This document shows positions 1 through 6,806 of a stretch of DNA of 12,579 bases, in pieces. The notes under the pieces are model-generated. The model was not told the origin of the DNA and made no database searches. It worked only from the letters and a program-made list of their open reading frames with translations. Source of the stretch: Candidatus Geohydrothermomicrobium daggyaiense (GTDB lineage Bacteria > Actinomycetota > Geothermincolia > Fen-727 > JACVIW01); NCBI GenBank assembly GCA_015711695.1, contig JACVIW010000044.1, positions 1-12,579 of the forward strand, in the 5' to 3' direction. A program made the translations under genes and the position numbers. How positions within the stretch are numbered: position 1 is the first letter of the stretch; the number at the start of each line of letters is the position of its first letter.

Positions 1-687
1 GCTTCGAGGGGAGCGATGGATATAGAGGGCATGGGAGAAGTCACCGTGAGCGAGCTGCTCTCCAGAGGCTTCATTAAAGATGTCGCTGACATTTTCTACC
101 TTACTCCTGAGCAGCTTTATGAAATTCCGGGTTTTAAGGACAAATCAGTTTCAAATCTGATTGGGGCGATTGAAGCCGCTAAGAACAGGCCGTTATGGCG
201 TCTTGTTTTCGGTCTGGGCATAAGGCATGTTGGAAGCCACATGGCAAAGGTATTAACTTCTCGTTTCCCCTCTATCGATGAGCTTGCTGATGCAAGCGTG
301 GAGGAATTATTGAGCGTGGAAGGGGTTGGAGATAGGATTGCTGAAAGCGTTCATCGTTTCTTCAGGCAGAAGGAGAACCTTCGTGTTATTGAGAAACTTC
401 GAAAAGCCGGTGTGAGGATGTCTGATGAAATCACGCCGGTGGAAAGGGAATTGCCACTGTCGGGTAAAAGTTTCGTCTTGACTGGCGCGTTGAGCAAATA
501 CACCAGGGATCAAGCAACCGCAATTATAGAGCGACTTGGTGGAAAAGTGACTGGTTCTGTGAGCCCGAAAACCGATTTTGTTGTTGTTGGCTCTGAACCA
601 GGCTCGAAGTATCAAAAAGCTTTGAGTTTGGGGATAAAAACGATTTCCGAGGAGGAATTCGAAGAGATGATTAAAGGGGTCACTTGA
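1..687 (+). CDS. ligA: NAD-dependent DNA ligase LigA, C-terminal part (5' end outside window)
   Basis: This is the last 228 residues of LigA, which seals nicks in duplex DNA using NAD+ in replication and repair. The frame is open from base 1 (A-S-R-G-A-M-D-I-E-G), so the ATG at 16 is internal. The motif AMDIEGMGE is the conserved junction following the zinc finger in this family. Tandem helix-hairpin-helix motifs follow, seen as EIPGF (about residues 41-45), FGLGIRHVG (70-78) and VEGVGDRIAES (106-116). A BRCT domain occupies about residues 152-226 (LSGKSFVLTG through SEEEFEEMI). LigA is usually about 670 residues, so the adenylation domain, OB fold and zinc finger lie upstream of the window. 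The stop is TGA at 685-687. gatC follows 106 bp later on the same strand. No frameshift or unusual composition is seen. Confidence 0.96.
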   Translation, partial: ASRGAMDIEGMGEVTVSELLSRGFIKDVADIFYLTPEQLYEIPGFKDKSVSNLIGAIEAAKNRPLWRLVFGLGIRHVGSHMAKVLTSRFPSIDELADASVEELLSVEGVGDRIAESVHRFFRQKENLRVIEKLRKAGVRMSDEITPVERELPLSGKSFVLTGALSKYTRDQATAIIERLGGKVTGSVSPKTDFVVVGSEPGSKYQKALSLGIKTISEEEFEEMIKGVT

Positions 688-793
688 GCTTCTTGATTTT
701 TGGAAATGTGGTGCTCGTTATTGGATCCATTCATCCAGATCGAGGAATTATCCTTAGAATATCGTCCAATGGGTTGAGGAGGAGGTAAGTGCT
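688..793 (+). other. ligA-gatC intergenic spacer with weak inverted repeats
   Basis: This 106-bp spacer has no coding potential that I can support. It holds a small inverted repeat, TGGAT at 722-726 and ATCCA at 733-737 with a 6-base loop, and a longer-range pair ATTGGA 720-725 / TCCAAT 765-770. TAGAAT at 755-760 resembles a -10 element but lacks a good -35 box, so whether gatCAB has its own promoter is undecided. The end of the spacer contains the gatC ribosome binding site. Confidence 0.4.
781..785 (+). promoter_or_regulatory. Ribosome binding site deciding the gatC start (TTG)
   Basis: GGAGG at 781-785, inside a GAGGAGGAGGTAAG stretch, lies 8 bases before TTG 794, 11 before GTG 797 and 20 before ATG 806. 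Spacing therefore favours TTG or GTG over the first ATG. Confidence 0.7.
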
Positions 794-1078
794 TTGGTGA
801 TTTCAATGGAAGATGTTGAGCATGTCGCGAAACTTGCTCGTCTCTACCTCACGAAAGAAGAGAAAAAGATGTTTAAAAGACAGCTTTCGGATGTCTTAGA
901 ACATGCTCGGATAATATCTGGAATCGACACTAGCGACGTTGAACCCACAAGTCATGCTATACCGCTTGCGAATGTTGCGAGAGAGGATGAAGTTCGTCCC
1001 TCTCTTCCCGTCGAAGAAGCGGTAAGGAATGCTCCCTGGTCTGAGGGAGGCGCCTTCATGGTTCCGAAAATCATCTAA
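794..1078 (+). CDS. gatC: Asp/Glu-tRNA amidotransferase subunit C
   Basis: GatC is the small subunit of the GatCAB complex, which converts misacylated Glu-tRNA(Gln) and/or Asp-tRNA(Asn) into Gln-tRNA(Gln) and Asn-tRNA(Asn) in the cytoplasm. It wraps around GatA and stabilises the GatA-GatB contact. The 94-residue protein has the family pattern: an N-terminal helix (VEHVAKLARLYLTKEE), a central segment ending in the DVEPTSHAIPLANVAREDEVRPSL-like block (typically 'D..GV.PT.H....N..R.D'), and a C-terminal AP...EGGAFMVPKII. Length and ending fit the family. The start is TTG or GTG rather than ATG, judged by ribosome binding site spacing. gatA begins 15 bases after the stop, so gatC and gatA are almost certainly cotranscribed. 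Confidence 0.95.
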   Translation: MVISMEDVEHVAKLARLYLTKEEKKMFKRQLSDVLEHARIISGIDTSDVEPTSHAIPLANVAREDEVRPSLPVEEAVRNAPWSEGGAFMVPKII

Positions 1079-1093
1079 AGGGAAGTGGATTTG

Positions 1094-2551
1094 ATGGATC
1101 TGATCGAGAAGGACGCACTTACGCTTGGTCGGCTAATAGCGCGCAGGGAAGTTTCCGCTAGCGAAGTTGTCGAGGCGTATCTAAACAGAATCGAAAAAGT
1201 AGAGTCCATGCTACATGCATTCATCAACCTTTCGGGTGACCTGGCGCGGAGACTTGCAGCTGAAATTGACGAAAAAATCTCAAGAGGTGAGAATGCTGGG
1301 GAATTCGCTGGAGTTCCGATCGCAATAAAAGATGTTCTCTCCACAAAAAATTTCCCGACAACATGCGCGTCCAGGATGCTTGAAAATTTCGTACCTGTTT
1401 ATGACGCAACCGCTGTCGAAAAAGTTTTAAGTGCTGGCTGCGTGATGCTGGGAAAAACAAACATGGACGAATTCGCTATGGGGTCATCCACCGAAAACTC
1501 TTACTTTGGCGTTACAAGGAATCCGTGGGATACCGATCGTGTGCCGGGTGGCTCGAGCGGTGGATCAGCGGCGGCTGTCGCGGCGCGCGAGGTGCCATGG
1601 GCTCTGGGTTCCGATACCGGAGGGAGTATAAGGCAGCCGGCGGCTCTCTGTGGCATTGTGGGGATGAAACCCACTTATGGACTTGTTTCGAGATACGGGC
1701 TTGTGGCTTTTGCTTCGAGTCTCGATCAGGTTGGACCGATGACTCTAAACGTGTCTGACTGCGCCGCGCTTCTTGGGTTGATAGCGGGGCACGATCCACT
1801 TGACTCCACCTCGATTCCAGATGAGCCAGAAGATTATCTTTCTGAACTCAACGGTGAAATACGCGGTCTTAAAGCGGCAGTGGTTAAAGAGCTTTCCGGT
1901 GAAGGGATAGATCCGGACGTTTTGAGGTGTTTCAATGAAGCGCTGGATACGCTCGATGCTTGCGGTGTTTCTATAGAAGAAGTGTCGCTTTCAAGTTTCG
2001 AATATGCTCTTTCCGCATACTATATTATCGCTCCGGCTGAGGCTTCGAGTAATCTCGCCAGGTTCGATGGGGTCAGATATGGCTTTAGAACCGATCATGA
2101 ATGTGACGATGTTTGGGAGATGTATGATCGCACCCGCTCTGAAGGATTTGGTGGAGAAGTCAAAAGAAGAATAATGCTCGGGACTTACGCTTTATCCGCC
2201 GGTTATTATGAAGCTTACTATGCCCAGGCGCAAAAGATCAGGACGCTCATAATAAACGATTACCGAAAAGCATGGGAGAAATTTGACGTGTTGCTTTCTC
2301 CAACTTCGCCGACTACAGCGTTCAGGATAGGAGAAAAAATTGACGATCCTCTGACAATGTACCTTTCAGATGTCTGTACTATTCCCGTTAATCTTGCCGG
2401 GATACCTGCGATCTCAGTTCCATGCGGGTTGTCTGAAGGACTGCCGGTTGGGCTTCAGATAATGGGTCCTCCGCTGAAAGAGTTGAGAATCTTGAATGTT
2501 GCTTACGCGCTCGAGCAATCACTTAATTTGAATATGCGCCCGCCGATTTGA
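1094..2551 (+). CDS. gatA: Asp/Glu-tRNA amidotransferase subunit A (amidase)
   Basis: GatA is the glutaminase subunit of GatCAB; it releases ammonia from glutamine and passes it to GatB. The 485-residue protein belongs to the amidase signature family. Counting from ATG 1094, the Ser-cisSer-Lys triad is visible as K79 (VPIAIKDV), S154 (PGGSSGGS) and S178 (GSDTGGS), with the expected spacing. The segments MLGKTNMDEFAMGSSTEN and GLPVGLQIMGPP are also typical of GatA. The start could be TTG 1091 or ATG 1094. AAGGGA at 1078-1083 sits 7 or 10 bases upstream of these, whereas an in-frame GTG at 1085 is too close to be used. The gene lies between gatC and gatB, is full length, and has no missing catalytic residue. 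Confidence 0.97.
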   Translation: MDLIEKDALTLGRLIARREVSASEVVEAYLNRIEKVESMLHAFINLSGDLARRLAAEIDEKISRGENAGEFAGVPIAIKDVLSTKNFPTTCASRMLENFVPVYDATAVEKVLSAGCVMLGKTNMDEFAMGSSTENSYFGVTRNPWDTDRVPGGSSGGSAAAVAAREVPWALGSDTGGSIRQPAALCGIVGMKPTYGLVSRYGLVAFASSLDQVGPMTLNVSDCAALLGLIAGHDPLDSTSIPDEPEDYLSELNGEIRGLKAAVVKELSGEGIDPDVLRCFNEALDTLDACGVSIEEVSLSSFEYALSAYYIIAPAEASSNLARFDGVRYGFRTDHECDDVWEMYDRTRSEGFGGEVKRRIMLGTYALSAGYYEAYYAQAQKIRTLIINDYRKAWEKFDVLLSPTSPTTAFRIGEKIDDPLTMYLSDVCTIPVNLAGIPAISVPCGLSEGLPVGLQIMGPPLKELRILNVAYALEQSLNLNMRPPI

Positions 2552-2601
2552 TCAGGAGTTTTTCGGGGCATGGACTTATTAAATATATTTTGTTGCTTTT
2601 C

Positions 2602-2620
2602 AGGTTAGGAACCTCAGGAG
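2602..2620 (+). promoter_or_regulatory. Small hairpin directly before the gatB ribosome binding site
   Basis: AGGTT (2602-2606) and AACCT (2610-2614) form a perfect 5-bp inverted repeat with a 3-base AGG loop, one base before the AGGAG ribosome binding site at 2616-2620. AGGAG is 9 bases before ATG 2630 but directly abuts ATG 2621, so it selects 2630. The hairpin might modulate access to the ribosome binding site, but it is short enough to be chance. Confidence 0.4.
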
Positions 2621-2629
2621 ATGGATCAA

Positions 2630-4078
2630 ATGGAGTTCGAAACGATCATAGGACTTGAGATACACGCTGAACTCTCAACGAAATCAAAGATGTTTTGCGG
2701 CTGTTCGACAGAGTTTGGAGGGGAACCAAACACCAGGACATGTCCTGTTTGTCTTGGGCATCCTGGCACTCTTCCGGTAGCTAACCGAAAGGCAATAGAA
2801 TATACAATCTTGCTCGGCCTCGCGCTTAACTGTGAAATCGCCAGGCGATCGTTATTTCACAGGAAGAACTATTTTTATCCAGATATGCCCAAAAATTATC
2901 AAATATCCCAGTACGACATTCCACTTTCGAAGAATGGATTCCTTGAGATAGACATGGGAGACTATAAAAGAAAGGTCGGTATAACCAGAGTTCACCTCGA
3001 AGAGGATACAGGTAAAAGCATTCATGTGGGAGAAAGCGGACGAATTCATGGAGCCGGTCGCTCACTTGAGGATTTCAATAGAGCGGGGATCCCTCTTGTT
3101 GAGATTGTGACCGAGCCGGATCTGAGAACTCCTGAAGAGGCGCGAAATTTCATGATAGAACTGCGCGCGATGCTCGAATATCTCGGTATAAGCGACTGTA
3201 AGATGGAGGAGGGCTCATTAAGGTGCGACGCCAATATTTCGATTGCCGTGGATGGAGTGCAAGGAACAAAGGTTGAGATAAAGAACATGAACTCGTTCAG
3301 GGCGCTACAGAGAGCACTCTCATTTGAGGAAAAGAGGCAAAAAGAGATTATTATCGGAGGGGGTAAGATCCCTCAGGAAACAAGACACTGGGATGAAGCA
3401 GCGGGCGTTACCCATACTTTAAGAATGAAGGAGGAGGCGTTCGACTACAGGTACTTCCCGGAGCCGGATTTAGTTCCACTGGAGCCAGACCCCCAAATAG
3501 TTGAAGAGCTTCAAAAGAGCCTTCCTGAGACGCCGGGTCAGAGGTTAGACAGGTTTATCCGAAAATATGGTCTGCCTAAAGACACCGCAAGAGTTCTCGT
3601 TTACGATAAAAAACTCGGAGATTTCTATGAAGAGGCAGTGGCAAAGGGTGGTAATCCGGTCGCTATTGCGAAATGGCTCGCAGGAGACTTTGTGGGCTTG
3701 CTTAACGAATTTTCGATAAAGGTGGAGAATTCGCCTATTGGACCTCATGGCATCTCGGAACTAATTCTACTTGTTGAGCGTGGTGTTATTTCAGGGAGAA
3801 TGGCAAAAGACGTTTTGAAGGAAGCTTTTCAAAGCGGGGAAAGCCCCGCTCAGATAGTCTCGAGAAAAGGCTTGAGCCAAATAGCGGATTCGGAAGAGAT
3901 AGCTTTAATTGTCGAGCGGGTTGTCGATGACAATCCTCAGGCTGTCCGGGACTTTCTTGAGGGCAAGGAGCAGGCGCTGAAATTCTTGATGGGTCAGGTA
4001 ATGAAACTTTCTCGTGGGAAAGCAAACCCTACAATGGCTTCTGAAAAGTTAAGAGAGCTGCTAGAAAAGCGGCAGTGA
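2630..4078 (+). CDS. gatB: Asp/Glu-tRNA amidotransferase subunit B
   Basis: GatB binds the misacylated tRNA, activates the Glu or Asp side chain with ATP and amidates it with ammonia channelled from GatA. From ATG 2630 the protein has 482 residues, the usual family size. The N-terminus MEFETIIGLEIHAEL is characteristic. A zinc-binding cysteine set is visible at C23, C25, C38 and C41 (FCGCS ... RTCPVC). The catalytic cradle includes RVHLEEDTGKSIH and the FNRAGIPLVEIVTEPD block. The C-terminal third carries the helical and YqeY-like tRNA-binding region, ending in LMGQVMKLSRGKANP and a basic tail. The start follows from ribosome binding site spacing; an upstream in-frame ATG at 2621 abuts AGGAG. 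It follows gatA after 78 bases and ends 26 bases before the convergent ppcA. Together with gatC and gatA the complex is complete. Confidence 0.97.
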   Translation: MEFETIIGLEIHAELSTKSKMFCGCSTEFGGEPNTRTCPVCLGHPGTLPVANRKAIEYTILLGLALNCEIARRSLFHRKNYFYPDMPKNYQISQYDIPLSKNGFLEIDMGDYKRKVGITRVHLEEDTGKSIHVGESGRIHGAGRSLEDFNRAGIPLVEIVTEPDLRTPEEARNFMIELRAMLEYLGISDCKMEEGSLRCDANISIAVDGVQGTKVEIKNMNSFRALQRALSFEEKRQKEIIIGGGKIPQETRHWDEAAGVTHTLRMKEEAFDYRYFPEPDLVPLEPDPQIVEELQKSLPETPGQRLDRFIRKYGLPKDTARVLVYDKKLGDFYEEAVAKGGNPVAIAKWLAGDFVGLLNEFSIKVENSPIGPHGISELILLVERGVISGRMAKDVLKEAFQSGESPAQIVSRKGLSQIADSEEIALIVERVVDDNPQAVRDFLEGKEQALKFLMGQVMKLSRGKANPTMASEKLRELLEKRQ

Positions 4079-4088
4079 TGCCCGGATG

Positions 4089-4135
4089 AGCCGGAAGCGA
4101 CATTTCATCCAAGGAATTTCCTCACGCTTCCGGCT
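4089..4135. terminator. Inverted repeat at the gatB/ppcA convergence (possible bidirectional terminator)
   Basis: An 11-bp perfect inverted repeat, AGCCGGAAGCG at 4089-4099 and CGCTTCCGGCT at 4125-4135, is separated by 25 bases. It sits just after the gatB stop and overlaps the last codons of ppcA, which ends at 4105 on the other strand. A stem could form in both transcripts. Neither side has a convincing U-tract, so a canonical intrinsic terminator is not shown. Confidence 0.5.
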
Positions 4136-5589
4136 TCAATGACGCGTTCAGCTAAGTTTTCGGTGTCCGAATCCTTGATCTTTCTTATGATAAAATCCGT
4201 TAATTCGCGGTGCTGGTCGCAAATCTCGAAATCAGTCGGGAACTCCAGGGTCTTATATATTGACGAAACTTCCTCGGGTAGTATTTCAAGCGATGATGGG
4301 TTGTAGAAAGCAAGTGCATCTCTCAGGTCTGCGTAGAAATTAACATATATTTCCTGGATGAACGATAAATCCTCTTTTCCCAGCGCGTTGATTGCTATTA
4401 GTTCCGGTGGGAAGCCTATGGAATAAAGGGCTGCGGTATAAGTTATAGCTCTGGGGAGGATAACGTCCCCTATGCTCCTCGAATAACCGAAAAGTCCTAT
4501 GTGTAATTTGCGTTTTCTTCTTCCTGGTACGTATTTAGCAAGAACATTAACCACAGGGGCTATCGCTTTAACCTGTTTCCTGTACTCGGTTGAATAGCGC
4601 ATTATTATTTCAAGACTCTTGTCCTTATCTATTTCGCGTGCTTTTTCAGGGTTTCTCATCATTAGTTTCTTGACAGCTTCTCTCACCTTTTCTGGCGGAA
4701 AATCGTATTTGAATGCCGATTGGATTGTGAAGGTCTGGGCGTTTGGGTAGTCGAGAACGCATCTTTCCACTGTATCGGGGTTAAGATTTCCACGGAACGG
4801 TGCGGACCCCGCGCCGATGATAGGGAATATTCTGGTACCAATTTCTTCTTCAAGTTGCGCAAGTTCATATAAGGCTATCTTATTGAGAAGAATAGCGCTT
4901 AGCATCCCGTAGTTAAGTGCCGGATCTGACCTGGCGAGAAAGACTCGCTGGTACGGGACATCTTTATCTTTCAGGTATTCTTTGAGCATATCTGGAGCGT
5001 TAAGCATATGATCGATGTCCTCGAACAAAGGGATGACGTTTATTCTGTCCGGTTTGAATTCGCCTATCCAATCTCTGATGGTGATGTCGCCTTCCCTAAA
5101 TGGCTGATACTGCTTTCTGACCACAAAGTCCCTGTAATACCTGTAAACTCTGTCAATGCATAGCGCGGATGCAGTCATGGGAAGAATCACTTCGAAAACG
5201 GGCGGGATGTCTTCCCCGTAAAATAGCTTCGCTGCGTCAAATGATCTTGGTATGCTTTCAAGAGTTTCAAGAAGTATTTTTGCCTCGGCTTTTTCAACTG
5301 TTGGATTTGGTACTCTCAGGGTAAGAAATACGTCTCTACCGAGAATCGTATTCTTAAAGAAAGATTCATACTTCGTTAAGAGCTTCTTCACCACGAAGTT
5401 ATCGACTTCCTTACCTTCACAGTCCCACATTTGCTCGTCGCAGCCTAAGTGCGAGAAAACATAATAAGCTTCCTGTATTTCATCCTCGCCTCCAAGAACC
5501 GTATCGGCTGCAAAAAAAGGCATATTCACATTATCCGGATGTTGAGTACTCATGCACCTTGGAATTTTACTGTGATTGAAATTTTTCAT
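4105..5589 (-). CDS. ppcA: Phosphoenolpyruvate carboxylase, archaeal type
   Basis: PEP carboxylase adds bicarbonate to PEP to give oxaloacetate and phosphate, an anaplerotic reaction. The opening HSKIPRCMSTQHPDN is the hallmark of the short archaeal-type family (PEPcase_2), which is unrelated in length to the roughly 900-residue bacterial enzyme. From the preferred start the protein has 494 residues, as expected. H17 in STQHPD, the segment FLARSDPALNYG (217-228) and R266 in GAGSAPFRGNLNP are plausible counterparts of the TAHPTE, YSDSAKDAG and GRGG active-site motifs. The frame is open up to an ATG at 5685, but the 32 extra residues look unlike the family. AGGTG lies 11 bases before ATG 5589, and a candidate -10 box overlaps the 5685 codon. 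The gene converges on gatB and lies downstream of gcvH on the same strand. This type is known in archaea and only some bacteria, so transfer is possible. Confidence 0.93.
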   Translation of the reverse strand: MKNFNHSKIPRCMSTQHPDNVNMPFFAADTVLGGEDEIQEAYYVFSHLGCDEQMWDCEGKEVDNFVVKKLLTKYESFFKNTILGRDVFLTLRVPNPTVEKAEAKILLETLESIPRSFDAAKLFYGEDIPPVFEVILPMTASALCIDRVYRYYRDFVVRKQYQPFREGDITIRDWIGEFKPDRINVIPLFEDIDHMLNAPDMLKEYLKDKDVPYQRVFLARSDPALNYGMLSAILLNKIALYELAQLEEEIGTRIFPIIGAGSAPFRGNLNPDTVERCVLDYPNAQTFTIQSAFKYDFPPEKVREAVKKLMMRNPEKAREIDKDKSLEIIMRYSTEYRKQVKAIAPVVNVLAKYVPGRRKRKLHIGLFGYSRSIGDVILPRAITYTAALYSIGFPPELIAINALGKEDLSFIQEIYVNFYADLRDALAFYNPSSLEILPEEVSSIYKTLEFPTDFEICDQHRELTDFIIRKIKDSDTENLAERVIEAGSVRKFLG

Positions 5590-5896
5590 CAGAAGGGAAT
5601 CACCTGTCTTCTTCAAAGGCTTGTTTATCATATTAGCTGAATATCGGGGATCATGATACCACAAATACCTTTTAGCATGGTCCATTAAATATTAACCGCA
5701 AGAAAGTGGAAATCGACTGAATGGGGCTTGACTTTGCCAGTTCTTTTTCGTTACACGTTTGGCACGCTCAGCTGCATGTTCCAGTTCGCTACGTCACTAC
5801 GGCATTGAGTACGGGATCAAGAATTAATGATTATTATTTATATGCCGCTCATATGAGTATGCCCAAAGCCCGATTGCTGATAAAAGATTGCGGTTG
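5590..5896 (-). other. Gene-free spacer between gcvH and ppcA
   Basis: These 307 bases hold no gene that I can support. On the minus strand a weak promoter candidate for ppcA lies near 5684-5712. A 10-bp palindrome, CTCATATGAG, is at 5848-5857. No U-tract terminator is evident behind gcvH, so read-through into ppcA is possible. A 95-codon plus-strand reading frame crosses the region but lacks a convincing ribosome binding site and runs antisense through gcvH. Confidence 0.5.
5684..5712 (-). promoter_or_regulatory. Candidate ppcA promoter
   Basis: On the minus strand TTTCCA (5712-5707) and TTTAAT (5689-5684) are 17 bases apart and match the sigma70 consensus at 4/6 and 5/6 positions. Transcription would begin near 5677, leaving a leader of roughly 90 bases before ATG 5589 and excluding the ATG at 5685. 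The match is moderate and the region is AT-rich. Confidence 0.35.
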
Positions 5897-6283
5897 TTAT
5901 TTGTTTTCTTCTCCGGCTACGAGTTCTTTATACTCTGCTGCGGTAAGCAGGTTATCAAGTTCGGACGGATCGCTCATATCGACAACGGCAATCCATCCTT
6001 TACCGTAGGGGTCTTCATTTATTATTTCAGGTGCATCAACCACTTCGGCATTGACTTCTTTTATGGTGCCGGAGACTGGCGCGTAAAGGTCTGAAACGGA
6101 TTTCCGCGATTCTATCTCGCCAAAAGGCTCCCCTGCCTCAATTGCGGTTCCCTCATCGGGCACCTCTATGAAAACGATTTCTCCAAGCTGTTCCTGGGCA
6201 TAATCGGTTATGCCAATAGTTCCGTCATCTCGCACCCACATGTGCTCTTTGTGATACTTTAGATCCTCGGGGAAATTATCCAT
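5897..6283 (-). CDS. gcvH: Glycine cleavage system H protein
   Basis: GcvH is the lipoylated carrier that shuttles the aminomethyl group between the P, T and L proteins of the glycine cleavage system. The 128-residue protein shows the full lipoyl fold: an N-terminal KYHKEHMWVR, the GITDYAQEQLGEIVFIEVP block and the lipoylation loop ESRKSVSDLYAPVSG, with acceptor lysine K61. It ends in the usual ENPYG-like (NEDPYGKGW) segment. The start at 6283 is fixed by GGAGG 7 bases upstream. Upstream in-frame ATGs at 6289 and 6340 are respectively too close to the GGAGG and inside the promoter. No gcvT, gcvP or lpd lies in the window, so the partners must be elsewhere. A lone H protein can also act as a lipoate carrier for other complexes, which cannot be decided here. 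Confidence 0.96.
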   Translation of the reverse strand: MDNFPEDLKYHKEHMWVRDDGTIGITDYAQEQLGEIVFIEVPDEGTAIEAGEPFGEIESRKSVSDLYAPVSGTIKEVNAEVVDAPEIINEDPYGKGWIAVVDMSDPSELDNLLTAAEYKELVAGEENK

Positions 6284-6311
6284 CTTCATACCTCCTTCTG
6301 AAATCGCTTGG

Positions 6312-6340
6312 AATATATCAAATGCCAGCTTACTTTTCAA
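6312..6340 (-). promoter_or_regulatory. Promoter of gcvH (sigma70 type)
   Basis: On the minus strand TTGAAA (6340-6335) and TATATT (6317-6312) are separated by exactly 17 bases and each match 5/6 of the consensus. An A-rich run lies upstream. The predicted start of transcription is near 6305, giving a leader of about 22 bases that contains the GGAGG site. Confidence 0.75.
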
Positions 6341-6484
6341 ATGTATAAGTTTTTTCTCACCAAGAGCTCTTCTGAACTCGCTAGCCTGATTTGTTATGTA
6401 ATTTCAGGGTTTTGATCCCGCTCAGGAAAATACCGTTCAGGAAAAAATATATTTATCAAAATAAGAACGCCTTTTTAACACGGA

Positions 6485-6514
6485 TTAGTAAAACTCTATC
6501 CGGATGACTATAAT
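6485..6514 (+). promoter_or_regulatory. Candidate promoter of the leuC-leuD-icd-ilvD-ilvB operon
   Basis: A perfect TATAAT at 6509-6514 is preceded after 18 bases by TTAGTA (6485-6490), a weak -35 with 3/6 matches. CGGAT (6481-6485) and ATCCG (6498-6502) form a small inverted repeat within it that could be an operator. Transcription from here would give a leader of about 285 bases before the leuC-like start. Confidence 0.4.
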
Positions 6515-6561
6515 CGGCGGGTTGTTTTATTTTTTATTTATACTCGCTTGAGAGGGCATTC

Positions 6562-6664
6562 TTGCTGATTTTTATGAAGCTATAAGAGAATACGCATTAA
6601 AACTGGCTGCGCTCTGTGTAGCTGTAGTATAAGTATCCGTGAATCGCGGTGAGGGTTTTTGTTT
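6562..6664 (+). promoter_or_regulatory. Possible attenuator-like leader (mini-ORF, two hairpins, U-tract)
   Basis: AGAGGG at 6551-6556 precedes TTG 6562, which opens a 7-codon frame (L-L-I-F-M-K-L, stop 6583-6585) including CTG, CTA and ATT codons. A 7-bp stem with three GU pairs follows (6604-6610 / 6618-6624), then a 5-bp stem with one GU pair (6637-6641 / 6645-6649) and TTTTTGTTTG from 6656. The order resembles an amino-acid attenuator, but each part is weak and the second stem is six bases from the T-run. Confidence 0.25.
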
Positions 6665-6792
6665 GATAAGCGCTTTGGAAAACGATGGAGCAATTTTCGA
6701 CAAAGGTAAACAAATCATTCAAACTGCACAAAAAACAGGTAAAATAGTTGATCAAACACACTTTCGGAATTTTCAGTTTTTTCAATAAACGA

Positions 6793-6797
6793 GGAGG
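6793..6797 (+). promoter_or_regulatory. Ribosome binding site deciding the leuC-like start (GTG)
   Basis: GGAGG, within GAGGAGGAAA, lies 9 bases before GTG 6807. No ATG in the same frame is suitably placed, so the gene starts with GTG. Confidence 0.8.
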
Positions 6798-6806
6798 AAA
6801 CCAGGC

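Larger units (their letters stand above)
6284..6806. other. Divergent intergenic region between gcvH and the leu/ilv operon
   Basis: This 523-bp AT-rich region separates the minus-strand gcvH from the plus-strand leuC-like gene. It carries the gcvH promoter, a TATAAT box for the plus strand, a short direct repeat (TCAGGAAAA at 6422-6430 and 6437-6445, 15 bases apart) and an unusually long leader before the leuC-like gene. I saw no tRNA and no T-box sequence resembling GGGTGGNACCGCG. No protein-coding gene is convincing here. Confidence 0.6.

Noticed and set aside
5589..5685. 32-residue N-terminal extension of ppcA (start at 5685)
   Set aside because: No ribosome binding site precedes it, a -10-like box overlaps the codon, and the family begins near HSKIPRCMSTQHPD.
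5721..6008. 95-codon plus-strand reading frame between ppcA and gcvH
   Set aside because: It has no convincing ribosome binding site, resembles no family I know, and its second part runs antisense through the gcvH coding sequence.
6410..6425. GGGTTTTGATCCC resembling a tRNA T-arm
   Set aside because: The loop lacks the TTCRANY pattern, and no acceptor, D or anticodon arm is found around it.
6645..6660. CGCGGTGAGGG as a possible remnant of a T-box antiterminator
   Set aside because: It does not contain the conserved TGGNACCGCG core, so no T-box can be claimed.
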